Assembly: GCF_012568245.1 (NCBI RefSeq)
Contig: NZ_CP046188.1
Coordinates: 352,569-416,568, forward strand
Direction of reading: 5' to 3'
Length of the DNA stretch: 64,000 nt
Source: Enterobacteriaceae endosymbiont of Donacia thalassina
Lineage (GTDB): Bacteria; Pseudomonadota; Gammaproteobacteria; Enterobacterales; Enterobacteriaceae
How positions within the stretch are numbered: the stretch's first letter is position 1; each line of letters opens with the position of its first letter. The notes under the pieces are model-generated. The model worked only from the letters and a program-made list of their open reading frames with translations. It did no database searches and was not told the origin of the DNA. Both the position numbers and the translations under genes were made by a program. Below are positions 31,727 to 40,963 of the stretch, piece by piece.

Positions 31727-32664
31727 TTTTTCTCCATAATTTGGGTTCCTGTATTATTAATTTTACATATATAAACAAATCCTGTATTATTTTGTAAATA
31801 ATTTTTTTTTAACCATTTAACCATATCGTATGCAAAATGCAAATTATTAAAAATACTAAATATAGTAGGCCCTGAACCTGAAATTCCATAACTTAAAGCG
31901 CCTAATTTTTTTGCTATATAAGAAATTTTTTCAAAATTAGGTATTAAAGATTTTCTATATGGTTCAGCAATAAAATCTTTCATTAATTTTGATGCTAATA
32001 ATTCTTGTTTTGTATAACTAGCATTAATAAAACCTGCTAGAAATTGACTTTGTTTAATAAAAATTTCTTTTTTATATAATTTTGGTAAAACTTTTCTAGA
32101 ACAAAAAGTAGATAATCCAGTCCCTGGATACGCGATAACCCAAAGCCAATTTTTAAAAATTGGAATATTTTGAATGATTAAATTATTTTTATTAATAATT
32201 AATATTAATTTCATACCTCCTAATAAACAGGGAGCTATATTATCATAGTGTATATTTCCTGATAATAATCCTTCTAGTTCTCCCATTAATTTTAGTAAAT
32301 CAATATTATTTATTGGGTTATTACAAAATAAATTTATTGCTTTTAAACATGAAACTATTGAACATGCACTAGAACCTAGTCCTGATGCTATAGGAACATT
32401 TTTTTCTAAAATTATTTTTAGAGGAATTTGTTTACCAATTTTATCACAAAATTTTGTCCAGCAATGAAAAATAATATTTTCATAATTATTTTTTGGTAAA
32501 TCGTTTGAAAAGCGACCTTTATTAATTAAAGTAAATTTATTAGATTCAGAAATTGTTATTAAATCTCCTAAAATACCTTTATCAATTCTAGATAATGCAA
32601 TCCCTAATGTATCAAAACCTACATTAATATTTCCAATAGAAGCAGGAGAATAAATTTTAATCAT
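31723..32664 (-). CDS. thrB: Homoserine kinase
   Basis: GHMP-family kinase that phosphorylates homoserine. The 313 residues (E. coli 310) have the ATP-binding glycine/serine loop PIASGLGSSACSIVSCL and the C-terminal GSGPTIFSIF motif. The N-terminal PASIGNINVGFDTLG substrate segment is typical. Sits 19 nt after thrA. Confidence 0.97.
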   Translation of the reverse strand: MIKIYSPASIGNINVGFDTLGIALSRIDKGILGDLITISESNKFTLINKGRFSNDLPKNNYENIIFHCWTKFCDKIGKQIPLKIILEKNVPIASGLGSSACSIVSCLKAINLFCNNPINNIDLLKLMGELEGLLSGNIHYDNIAPCLLGGMKLILIINKNNLIIQNIPIFKNWLWVIAYPGTGLSTFCSRKVLPKLYKKEIFIKQSQFLAGFINASYTKQELLASKLMKDFIAEPYRKSLIPNFEKISYIAKKLGALSYGISGSGPTIFSIFNNLHFAYDMVKWLKKNYLQNNTGFVYICKINNTGTQIMEKK

Positions 32665-32683
32665 AAATAATAATTCCTTATAT

Positions 32684-35131
32684 TTAAATTAAACGCAATA
32701 AATCAGTTAATACTCCTGCTGCAGTAACATCATTACCGGCTCCATATCCTCTAAGTACTAAAGGATATGGTTTATAATAATTAGTATAAAAAGCAAAAGA
32801 ATTTTCTCCATTTTTTATTTTAAAGAAAGGATGATTATTATCAACTTTTCTAATTTTTACATTACATTCACCTTGTGAATTTATACTTCCAATATATCGT
32901 AATACTTTATTATCTTTTTTTGCTTCTTGAATTTTTTTTGTATAAATTATATCTAATTCTGATAAAGAATTAAAAAATTCTGAAAGAGATTTTTTTTTAT
33001 TGAAGGTATCAGGTATAATGGGTTCAATAATAATATTATTTAATTCTATTTTTAAACCAATTTCTCTTGCTAATATAAGTAATTTTCTCGCTACATCTTT
33101 TCCTGTGAGATCTGTTCGAGGATCTGGTTCTGTAAAACCCATTTCTTGAGCCATTTTTATTGATTTAGATAAAATAATACCATCTTCTAACTTACCAAAA
33201 ATATATGAAAGTGAACCGGATAAGATCCCAATAAAATTATTAAGTTTATCACCTGTTTTAATTATATTTTGTAATGTATTAATAACTGGTAATCCAGCAC
33301 CAACGTTAGTTTCATAATAAAAATTTAAATTTAATTTATTTGCAGTAAAACGTATTTGATTATAATATTCTATTGTAGAAGAATTTGCTCTTTTATTAGT
33401 AGCAATTATATTAAAACCATGATTTAAAAAATTTACATATTGATCTGCAATTTTTTGTGAAGAAGTACAATCAATAATTACAGGATTTATAAATTTATAT
33501 TTATTATAATTTCTTATTAAATTTTCTATTGTATTATTAAGATTATGTTTAATTTCTTCTTTCCAATTTTTAATTTTAATGCCATTAAAATTAAATAGAA
33601 AATTTTTTGTGTTCATAATACTACAAATTTTTAAAAAAATATTTTTATTTTTAAAATAACATTTATTTTTATAAATTTGTTTTAATAAAGTACTACCAAT
33701 ACTTCCAGTACCTATTATAAATACTTCTAATATTTTTTCTTTATGAAATAAAGTTTTATATGTTAATTCTATAATATTTTTTGCATATTTTTCTTTTATA
33801 GCAACAGTAATGTAATTTTGAAAAATATTTTGTGATATAGTATATATATTTATATTTGTTATTTTAAAAATATTTAAAAATTTAGAAATTATATTTGTAG
33901 AATGGTTAATATTATTATTAACTAATGTAATTAATGATAAATTTTTAATTATTTTAATTGATTTAATTAATTTATATTGTAATTCTAAATAAAATTCTTC
34001 TTCTAATAAAATTTTCAAATTATCTAAATTTTTATTTGATAATAAAATATTAATATTACAATCTTCTGAAGATTGATTAATAAAATAAATAGATATTTTT
34101 AAATTAAAAACAAAAAATAATATTCGTGCTATAATGCTTTTTATTTGTTTATTTTTATTACCACTAATATTTAATATAGATATATTTTTTAATTCAGTAA
34201 TTCCTTTTATTTTTGGTAATATGTATTGATTAACATCAAAATTATTTATTATAGTTCCACTATATTTTGGATTTATTATATTTTTAATAATACAAGGTAT
34301 ATTATTTTGTATCATTGGAGCCAAAGTTTTATAATGGATTACTTTAGCACCAAAATATGCTAATGTTATAGCTTCTTTATAAGTAATAAATTTTAATAAT
34401 TGTTTATTAGGTATAATATTAGGATCAGCTGTATATATACCATCTACATCAGTCCAAATTTCACAACATTGAGCTTTTAAACAAACAGCTAATACTGCTG
34501 CAGAATAATCAGATCCATTTCTACCTAATAAAACCGTTTCTTTTTCTTTATTAACAGCAGAAAATCCAGGCATTAATATTATATCAAAAAAAGATAAATT
34601 AATATTTCTAATATTTTTTAAACTTACACTAATATCTACTGTAGATTCTAAATAAGTACCATATGCTAATAAATATTTTTTAGGAGAAATTATAAATATT
34701 TTATATTTTTTTATTTTTAATAAATATTCTAATATTAGAATGGAAAATTTTTCACCTTGTGATAAAATTTTTGCTTTTATCATATCAGGACAATAATTAA
34801 GTAAATTAATACCATGTAAAAGTTTTTCAATTTTATTGATAATTTTTTTAATATTATTATTAATAATATTTATATCTAAATTTTTTATATTTTTTTTTAA
34901 ATCATTAATTAAATTTATAAAAAAATTTTGTATATAAATTAGATCTTTTTTATAATTTTTTTTTTTTATAGATTTATCTATCATTATTTCTAATATATTT
35001 GTAATATTTGCAGGAGCAGATAAAACAACAGCTATTTTTTCATTTTTTAAGTAAATATTAACTATATTAATTACTAATAAAAATCTCTCTGCATTTTTTA
35101 AAGAAGTTCCACCAAATTTCAATACTCTCAT
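32684..35131 (-). CDS. thrA: Bifunctional aspartokinase I / homoserine dehydrogenase I
   Basis: Catalyses the first and third steps of the aspartate-to-threonine pathway. The 815 residues (E. coli 820) contain: aspartokinase (about 1-300; KFGGTS, GRNGSDYSAAVLAVC, WTDVDGIYTADP); two ACT repeats (about 310-460); and NADP-linked homoserine dehydrogenase (about 465-815; GTGSIGSTLLK, TNKRANSS, ILSGSLSYIFGKL, EPDPRTDLTGKDVARK). Catalytic segments of both enzymes look intact. The ACT repeats have lost glycines that form the threonine-binding loops in E. coli, suggesting weak or absent feedback inhibition (inference). First gene of thrABC. Confidence 0.96.
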   Translation of the reverse strand: MRVLKFGGTSLKNAERFLLVINIVNIYLKNEKIAVVLSAPANITNILEIMIDKSIKKKNYKKDLIYIQNFFINLINDLKKNIKNLDINIINNNIKKIINKIEKLLHGINLLNYCPDMIKAKILSQGEKFSILILEYLLKIKKYKIFIISPKKYLLAYGTYLESTVDISVSLKNIRNINLSFFDIILMPGFSAVNKEKETVLLGRNGSDYSAAVLAVCLKAQCCEIWTDVDGIYTADPNIIPNKQLLKFITYKEAITLAYFGAKVIHYKTLAPMIQNNIPCIIKNIINPKYSGTIINNFDVNQYILPKIKGITELKNISILNISGNKNKQIKSIIARILFFVFNLKISIYFINQSSEDCNINILLSNKNLDNLKILLEEEFYLELQYKLIKSIKIIKNLSLITLVNNNINHSTNIISKFLNIFKITNINIYTISQNIFQNYITVAIKEKYAKNIIELTYKTLFHKEKILEVFIIGTGSIGSTLLKQIYKNKCYFKNKNIFLKICSIMNTKNFLFNFNGIKIKNWKEEIKHNLNNTIENLIRNYNKYKFINPVIIDCTSSQKIADQYVNFLNHGFNIIATNKRANSSTIEYYNQIRFTANKLNLNFYYETNVGAGLPVINTLQNIIKTGDKLNNFIGILSGSLSYIFGKLEDGIILSKSIKMAQEMGFTEPDPRTDLTGKDVARKLLILAREIGLKIELNNIIIEPIIPDTFNKKKSLSEFFNSLSELDIIYTKKIQEAKKDNKVLRYIGSINSQGECNVKIRKVDNNHPFFKIKNGENSFAFYTNYYKPYPLVLRGYGAGNDVTAAGVLTDLLRLI

Positions 35132-35488
35132 ATTATTAAACCACCTAAAATTTTAAAATATAAAAATATGAATAAATATATATATTTATAATTTTTATAA
35201 AATGAATATATTGATAATAATATTATTTAATAATAAAATTTTTATTTTTTAATAAAATAAAAAATAAAAATTTTACTTTAAATAATAAGTTATTATTAAT
35301 AAAAAATTATAAATAATTTAAAATAAACAATATTATTATTTATAGAATAATTGTTTTTTTATAATTTTAAATTTATTTTTAAATATTGTAACATGAAAAA
35401 TATGTTATTAATTAAATAATTTTATAGTTTATATAAATATTTAAATAATACTAAAGTTTTAATTATTATTTTGAAAATTTTAATATTT
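35132..35488. other. Gene-free spacer between parC and thrA
   Basis: 357 nt almost entirely A and T, upstream of thrA and downstream of parC (both minus strand). It contains a long AT hairpin, listed separately. I looked on the minus strand for a thrL-like leader peptide rich in Thr and Ile codons and saw none. No other gene or repeat is apparent. Confidence 0.7.
35234..35275 (-). terminator. 17-bp all-AT hairpin between parC and thrA
   Basis: Perfect inverted repeat: TAAAATTTTTATTTTTT at 35234-35250 and its exact complement at 35259-35275, with an 8-nt loop. It contains no G or C. It could terminate parC transcripts or act in the thrABC leader. A perfect 17-bp arm is longer than chance would readily give, even in AT-rich DNA, but the low melting energy leaves the role uncertain. 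Confidence 0.45.
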
Positions 35489-37732
35489 TTATTTTATAAA
35501 AATGTTTTCAATATTATTTATATTTTTATAAATAAACCCTTTATTTCCTTTAACTGAAAAAAAAATTTTTAACTTTTCATATTTTAATTTATATGTTTTA
35601 TTATTTGTTTTTATATAAATTATTGAGTTTTTATTAATAAGAAATATCCACTTTAATTTATCTTTTTTTTGAATAAAATCTTTATGATCGATAAAAATTA
35701 ATCTACTTCCTCTACCTCGAGATAATTTTGGAATTTCATTAATAGAAAATAATAAAAATTTATTTAAAGAAGATATAGCTAATATTTTATCATTTTGGTT
35801 ATTAATTATTAATGGTGGTAATATTTCAGCATTTTCTGATAAAATAATAGATAATTTACCATTTCTATTACATGCTATTAAATCATGAAATTTACATATA
35901 AAACCGTAACCAGAGCTAGAAGAGAGAATAATTTCTTGATTATTAGATTCCATTAATAAACTTTTAATTATAGATCCTTGTGCAATATTTAATTTACCAT
36001 TTAAAGGTTCTCCTCTACTACGAGCAGCAGGTAAAGAAACTGAATCAATACTATAACTACGTCCTTTAGAATCTAAAACTACTATAGTTTGATTTTTTTT
36101 TCCTTTTACTGAAATTAAAAAAGAATCTCCTGATTTATAATTTAAATTTAAGGGATCTATTGTATGACCTTTTGCACATCTAATCCAACCCATTTTTGAT
36201 AAAATAATTGTAATAGGTTCATTTGAAATTAATTCAGATTCATTTAACAATTTTGCTTCTTTTCTTTTTTTAAAAACTGTACGACGATTATTACCATAAT
36301 TATTAGCTGCTAATAATATTTCTTTTTTTAATAATAAATTCATTTTTTTTTCTGAAAATAATATTTTTTCAATTTTTTTATGTTCTATTTCTAATTTTTT
36401 TTTTTCATTTATTAAATTTTTTTCTTCTATAAATGAAATAGAACGCAACTTAAAATTAAGTAATTTTTCTATTTGTATATCAGTAAGATTAAATTTTTTT
36501 TTAATAATATCATTAGGATATTGATTTAAACGAATAATTTTTATAAATTCTTTTAAATTAGAATAAACAATTAATAATCCTGTAATAACATGTAATTTTT
36601 TATTTACTTTTTTTAAATTAAAATTTAAACGTTTTTTTACTATTTTTCTTCTAAAAAAAATCCATTCTGATAATATTTCCATTAAATTTTTTACGGCAGG
36701 TTTATTATTTAGTCCTATCATATTTAAATTAATACGATAACTTTTTTCTAAATCAGTAAGAAAAAATAAATGACACATAATGTGTTCAATTTTTAAATAA
36801 TTAAAATTATTACGAATTACAATAACTATTCTAGTCGGATTTTCATAATCTGATTCATCTCTTATTTCATCAATCATTGGTAATTTTTTATTTCTCATTT
36901 GTGTCGTAATTTGTTCAATAATCCGTATTCCAGAAATTTGATAAGGTAATGATGTAATAATAACTGTATTATCTTTTATTTCCCATGATGCTCTTAATTT
37001 TATAGAACCTCTACCTTTTTCATATATTTTATAAATTTCATCTTTAGATGTTATAATTTCACTTCCAGTAGGAAAATCTGGTCCTTGAATTATATTTAAA
37101 ATTTCATTTAATTTAATTTTAGGATAATCAATTAATTTAATTATAGCATTAGAAATTTCTTTAATATTATGAGGAGGGATATCCGTTGACATACCTACTG
37201 CTATTCCTGTTGATCCATTTAAAATTATGTTTGGTAAACATGCAGGTAAGATTTTTGGTTCTAATAATGTTCCATCAAAATTAGATATAAATTTTACAGT
37301 ACCTTTTTCTACTTCATTTAATAATATATTAGAATATTTTGATAATCTAGATTCTGTATATCTCATTGCTGCAAATGATTTAGGGTCATCTTGAGATCCC
37401 CAATTACCTTGTCCTTCTATTAATGGATATCTATAAGAAAATGATTGTGCCATTAATACCATTGCTTCATAACATGCTACATCTCCATGAGGATGATATT
37501 TTCCAATAACATCACCAATTGTTCTAGCTGATTTTTTAAATTTACATGATGATTTTAAACCTAATTCAGACATAGCATATATAATTCTTCTTTGTACTGG
37601 TTTTAATCCATCACCAATATGAGGCAATGCTCGATCTGATATTACATAAATAGAATAATTTAAATAAGCATGTTCTGCAAATTTATCTAATAATATAGAT
37701 TCTATTATATTTTTTTTTATTAACTTATTCAT
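35489..37732 (-). CDS. parC: DNA topoisomerase IV subunit A
   Basis: Breakage-reunion subunit of topoisomerase IV, which decatenates daughter chromosomes. The 747 residues (E. coli 752) contain HIGDGLKPVQRRIIYAM, the quinolone-region segment GKYHPHGDVACYEAMV, and the active-site tyrosine in AMRYTESRLS. The C-terminal part has the short beta-propeller of ParC rather than the full GyrA one, and the ILSKMGWIRCAKGH segment identifies ParC. parE is not in the window. Confidence 0.95.
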   Translation of the reverse strand: MNKLIKKNIIESILLDKFAEHAYLNYSIYVISDRALPHIGDGLKPVQRRIIYAMSELGLKSSCKFKKSARTIGDVIGKYHPHGDVACYEAMVLMAQSFSYRYPLIEGQGNWGSQDDPKSFAAMRYTESRLSKYSNILLNEVEKGTVKFISNFDGTLLEPKILPACLPNIILNGSTGIAVGMSTDIPPHNIKEISNAIIKLIDYPKIKLNEILNIIQGPDFPTGSEIITSKDEIYKIYEKGRGSIKLRASWEIKDNTVIITSLPYQISGIRIIEQITTQMRNKKLPMIDEIRDESDYENPTRIVIVIRNNFNYLKIEHIMCHLFFLTDLEKSYRINLNMIGLNNKPAVKNLMEILSEWIFFRRKIVKKRLNFNLKKVNKKLHVITGLLIVYSNLKEFIKIIRLNQYPNDIIKKKFNLTDIQIEKLLNFKLRSISFIEEKNLINEKKKLEIEHKKIEKILFSEKKMNLLLKKEILLAANNYGNNRRTVFKKRKEAKLLNESELISNEPITIILSKMGWIRCAKGHTIDPLNLNYKSGDSFLISVKGKKNQTIVVLDSKGRSYSIDSVSLPAARSRGEPLNGKLNIAQGSIIKSLLMESNNQEIILSSSSGYGFICKFHDLIACNRNGKLSIILSENAEILPPLIINNQNDKILAISSLNKFLLFSINEIPKLSRGRGSRLIFIDHKDFIQKKDKLKWIFLINKNSIIYIKTNNKTYKLKYEKLKIFFSVKGNKGFIYKNINNIENIFIK

Positions 37733-37910
37733 TTTTAGTTTCCTAAATATTAATTATTTAAATTAAGTATTTATTATAAAGAAACTTTGTAACATTTTAA
37801 CCATAAAATAAATAATATTTTTTTAATTTTTAAAATTAAATAAATTTAATTGAATTTTATAGAATAAATATGTTATTTTTGTGCAAGAATATTTTATTTA
37901 TGGATTTTAT

Positions 37911-38969
37911 ATGCAAGAAAATTATTTTCAAAATAAAAGATATTTAATTACTCCAAAAGAATTAAAAGATAAATTACCAATATCTCAAGAAATAAAAAAA
38001 CAAATATTAAATTCACGTAAAATTATATCAAATATTATTTCAGGGGAAGATCATAGATTATTAATTATTTGTGGTCCTTGTTCAATTCATAATATTGATG
38101 AAGCAATAGAATATAGTAATTTTTTAAAAAAAACTTTTTCTAAAGTTAATAATAATATATATCTTGTTATGAGAGTATATTTTGAAAAACCTAGAACTAT
38201 TTTAGGATGGAAAGGATTAATTAATGATCCTTATATGGATAAATCCTTTAATATAAATAAAGGATTATATTTAGCTCGTAAATTATTAATCAAATTAGTC
38301 AAAAATAATATTTCATTAGCGACAGAAATATTAGATCCTAATACATTAGGATATCTTGATGATCTTTTAAGTTGGATAGCTATTGGAGCACGTACTGTAG
38401 AATCACAAATACATAGAGAAATAGCATCTTTGGTTACAATTCCTGTAGGTTTTAAAAATAATACAGATGGTAATATTTTTTCTGCTATAAATGCAATTCA
38501 AGCATCTGCTATAGAACATCATTTTATTAGTTTAGATCAAAATGGTAAAATTTGTATTGTTGATACAAAAGGAAATAAAAATTGTCATATTATTTTAAGA
38601 GGAGGAAAAAAACCTAATTATGATAAATTTAATTTATTAAAATGTGAAAAAGCTTTATTAAAAGTAAAATTAAAACCTAAAATAATGATAGATTGTAGTC
38701 ATGGAAATTCTAATAAAGATTTTAAAAAACAAATTTTAGTTATTGAATCAATAATTTCACAGATTAAAGAAGGAAATAATTCTATTATGGGAATAATGAT
38801 TGAAAGTTATATTAATGAAGGAAATCAAATTTTAAATATTAATAATTATAAAAGATTAAAATATGGAATATCTATTACAGATGGATGTATAAATTTACAA
38901 ACAACAAAAAATATTTTATATAAAATAAATAATGAATTAGATTTTATCCTTAAAAAACGTTTATTATAA
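37911..38969 (+). CDS. aroF: 3-deoxy-7-phosphoheptulonate synthase (tyrosine-sensitive type)
   Basis: First step of the shikimate pathway: condensation of PEP and erythrose-4-phosphate. The ATG at 37911 gives 352 residues beginning MQENYF, matching the E. coli AroF start; a GTG 30 nt upstream would add ten residues without family support. Metal and substrate segments are intact: CGPCSIHN, RVYFEKPRT, ESQIHRE, VGFKNNTDGN, RGGKKPNY, DCSHGNSNKD, IESYINEGN and SITDGC. It is adjacent to tyrA as in E. coli (aroF-tyrA), which supports AroF over AroG or AroH. It is divergent from parC across 178 nt that must hold the promoters. Confidence 0.94.
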   Translation: MQENYFQNKRYLITPKELKDKLPISQEIKKQILNSRKIISNIISGEDHRLLIICGPCSIHNIDEAIEYSNFLKKTFSKVNNNIYLVMRVYFEKPRTILGWKGLINDPYMDKSFNINKGLYLARKLLIKLVKNNISLATEILDPNTLGYLDDLLSWIAIGARTVESQIHREIASLVTIPVGFKNNTDGNIFSAINAIQASAIEHHFISLDQNGKICIVDTKGNKNCHIILRGGKKPNYDKFNLLKCEKALLKVKLKPKIMIDCSHGNSNKDFKKQILVIESIISQIKEGNNSIMGIMIESYINEGNQILNINNYKRLKYGISITDGCINLQTTKNILYKINNELDFILKKRLL

Positions 38970-39000
38970 AATAAAATTAATTAAGTATAATTATAGAATT

Positions 39001-40068
39001 ATGTTAAATAAATTAAATTTATTACGTAATAAAATTGATATTTTAGATTTAAAATTATTAGATATTTTATCAGAAAGATTAAAATTAGTAAAAGAAATCG
39101 GATTAATAAAAAATAAATATGGGTTACCACTTTATGTACCAGAAAGAGAAAAATCTATAATTAATACCAAAAAAAAAGAAGCAAAAAAAAAAGGAATATC
39201 ACCTAGTTTTATTGAAAATATATTTCGTTATATTATTAATGAATCATATTCCTATGAAAAAATAAAAATATTTAAAAAAATTAAACCTAATTTTTCAAAA
39301 ATATTAATTATTAGTAATAATAAACAAAAAATTTCTTTATTTAAAGAAATGTTAATTACTACTGGATATAATGTTGACTATATAGAAGAAAAAAATTTAT
39401 ATATTAAAAATGATATTACTTATTTATTTAAAAATATAGGAATGATTATTTTAGATATATCAAAAAAATTTTTTACAAAATTAGTTAAAAATTTATCTTT
39501 TTTACCTAAAAATTGTGTTTTAGTGGATTTATCTCCCATTAAAGAAATATCTATTAAAAAAATATTAAAATTATATAAAGGTCCTGTTCTTGGTTTATAT
39601 TATTTATTTGATTATAAGAAAGATTTATTATTTAAAGAATATATAATATATTGTCATGGCCGTAAAAAAAAAAATTATAGTTGGTTTTTAAAACAAATAA
39701 AAATTTGGGGATTAAAAATTCAAAATATGGATATTATAGAACATGATAAATATATTTTTTTTATAAAATCATTAAAATATTTTTTTATGTTAATATATAG
39801 TACTTTTTTAATAAAAACAAACATATCTTTAAATAAGATGTTTATGCTTTCAAAAACTATGGATTGTTTACATTTATTTATTTTAAAAAATTGTTTTTCG
39901 CAAAATCCAAAGTTATATAATAATTTAATTAAAAATTCTAAAAATAATACTAGAAATATTAAAAAATATTTAGATTATATTAATAATTTAGCTATTTTAG
40001 ATAATAAAAATAAAATAATAGAAATAACTCAAATTTTAAGAAAAATTAAAAAATTACCAATAACTTAA
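39001..40068 (+). CDS. tyrA: TyrA: chorismate mutase with degenerate prephenate dehydrogenase domain
   Basis: In E. coli TyrA (373 aa) fuses chorismate mutase and prephenate dehydrogenase. Here 355 residues remain. The AroQ mutase domain (about 1-90) keeps the active-site basic and acidic residues: Arg9, Arg26, Lys37, Arg49 and Glu50, with GLPLYVPERE intact. In the dehydrogenase part, the NAD-binding GGGGQMG loop is replaced by SNNKQKI (about 105-111). The catalytic His of E. coli GLHPMFGP is Tyr200 in GLYYLFDY. The frame is still open and the fold is recognisable (KNCVLVDLS, GPVLGLY, IEHDKY). I infer mutase-only function, making prephenate. pheA, which lies between tyrA and bamD in E. coli, is absent here. 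Confidence 0.88.
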   Translation: MLNKLNLLRNKIDILDLKLLDILSERLKLVKEIGLIKNKYGLPLYVPEREKSIINTKKKEAKKKGISPSFIENIFRYIINESYSYEKIKIFKKIKPNFSKILIISNNKQKISLFKEMLITTGYNVDYIEEKNLYIKNDITYLFKNIGMIILDISKKFFTKLVKNLSFLPKNCVLVDLSPIKEISIKKILKLYKGPVLGLYYLFDYKKDLLFKEYIIYCHGRKKKNYSWFLKQIKIWGLKIQNMDIIEHDKYIFFIKSLKYFFMLIYSTFLIKTNISLNKMFMLSKTMDCLHLFILKNCFSQNPKLYNNLIKNSKNNTRNIKKYLDYINNLAILDNKNKIIEITQILRKIKKLPIT

Positions 40069-40124
40069 ATTTAGAATTGAACTTTAAATTCAGATATAAA
40101 AATATTTTAATGTTAAAAACATAT

Positions 40125-40162
40125 AAAAAAACTTAATATTAAATCAATATTAAGTTTTTTTT
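40125..40162. terminator. Bidirectional terminator between tyrA and bamD
   Basis: Perfect stem CTTAATATT (40132-40140) and AATATTAAG (40146-40154) with a 5-nt loop. An A7 run precedes it and a T8 run follows, so it works as a rho-independent terminator in both directions. It separates the convergent genes tyrA (+) and bamD (-). Confidence 0.85.
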
Positions 40163-40167
40163 ATATT

Positions 40168-40890
40168 TTAGATTTTTAAATGTATTTCATTACATGAAAT
40201 TTTTAAAATTTTTTTAACTAAATTAATTTCTTTTATACTAGAAGGATATTCCTTTAAAAAAATTAAACATCTATTAATTGTAGCTATATAATTTTTCTTT
40301 TTAAAAAGAAATTTTATGATATTTAAATCAAAAAATTTAACTCTTTTTTCCATATTAAATAATTTTTTTTTTAGAAAATTTATATATATACTATTAGGAT
40401 AATTTTTCATAAATATTTTTATATCATGAATAGCTAATTGTGTATAAAAAGGATTACAAAAATATCTATTTATTCTAAAAAAATTTTGTATTTTAGTATT
40501 TGTATCTAAAGATATTTCTGATAAAATCCTAATATATATAACATAACTCATAAATGCAGAGAAATTATATGATTGTATAAATTCTTCTGATAATTCTAAA
40601 ACATTTAAAAAATCTTTATGTAGATAATTTAAAAACATTAAATAAACTAAAATTTTTTCTGTATATATATTATATGGATAATTTACATATAAATTACTAA
40701 ATTTTATTAAAGCTTTATTATATTTTTTCTCATTTAAAATTTTTATAGCATTTATATATTCATGTTTAAAAGAATAATTTAAATGTTTTTTTTTTGAAAT
40801 AGAATAATATTCACAATTAGTTGTAAAAATTAATAATATACATATTAAAATATTGATAAAAAAAGATCTATTTTTTATAAAAATTTTCAT
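40168..40890 (-). CDS. bamD: Outer-membrane assembly lipoprotein BamD, diverged
   Basis: Lipoprotein component of the BAM complex that inserts beta-barrel proteins. The 240 residues (E. coli 245) have an N-terminal hydrophobic signal ending near Cys26 (LLIFTTNC) and then TPR-like helical repeats. Matching segments include LNEKKYNKALIKF, FMSYVIYIRILSE and MKNYPNSIYINFLKKKL. The lipobox is atypical, with Asn just before the cysteine. Divergence is strong, but size, architecture and the divergent position next to rluD, as in E. coli, support the call. Confidence 0.85.
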   Translation of the reverse strand: MKIFIKNRSFFINILICILLIFTTNCEYYSISKKKHLNYSFKHEYINAIKILNEKKYNKALIKFSNLYVNYPYNIYTEKILVYLMFLNYLHKDFLNVLELSEEFIQSYNFSAFMSYVIYIRILSEISLDTNTKIQNFFRINRYFCNPFYTQLAIHDIKIFMKNYPNSIYINFLKKKLFNMEKRVKFFDLNIIKFLFKKKNYIATINRCLIFLKEYPSSIKEINLVKKILKISCNEIHLKI

Positions 40891-40963
40891 TTTAATCTTT
40901 TAAAAAATTAATATATAGGATTAATATATAATAAATGAATTTTACATAAAAAATATTAAATAT

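Noticed and set aside
35132..35488. thrL-type attenuator leader peptide
   Set aside because: No minus-strand start followed by clustered Thr and Ile codons was found, although a hairpin is present.
37881..37910. GTG start for aroF ten codons upstream
   Set aside because: The ATG at 37911 matches the family N-terminus exactly; the upstream residues have no counterpart.
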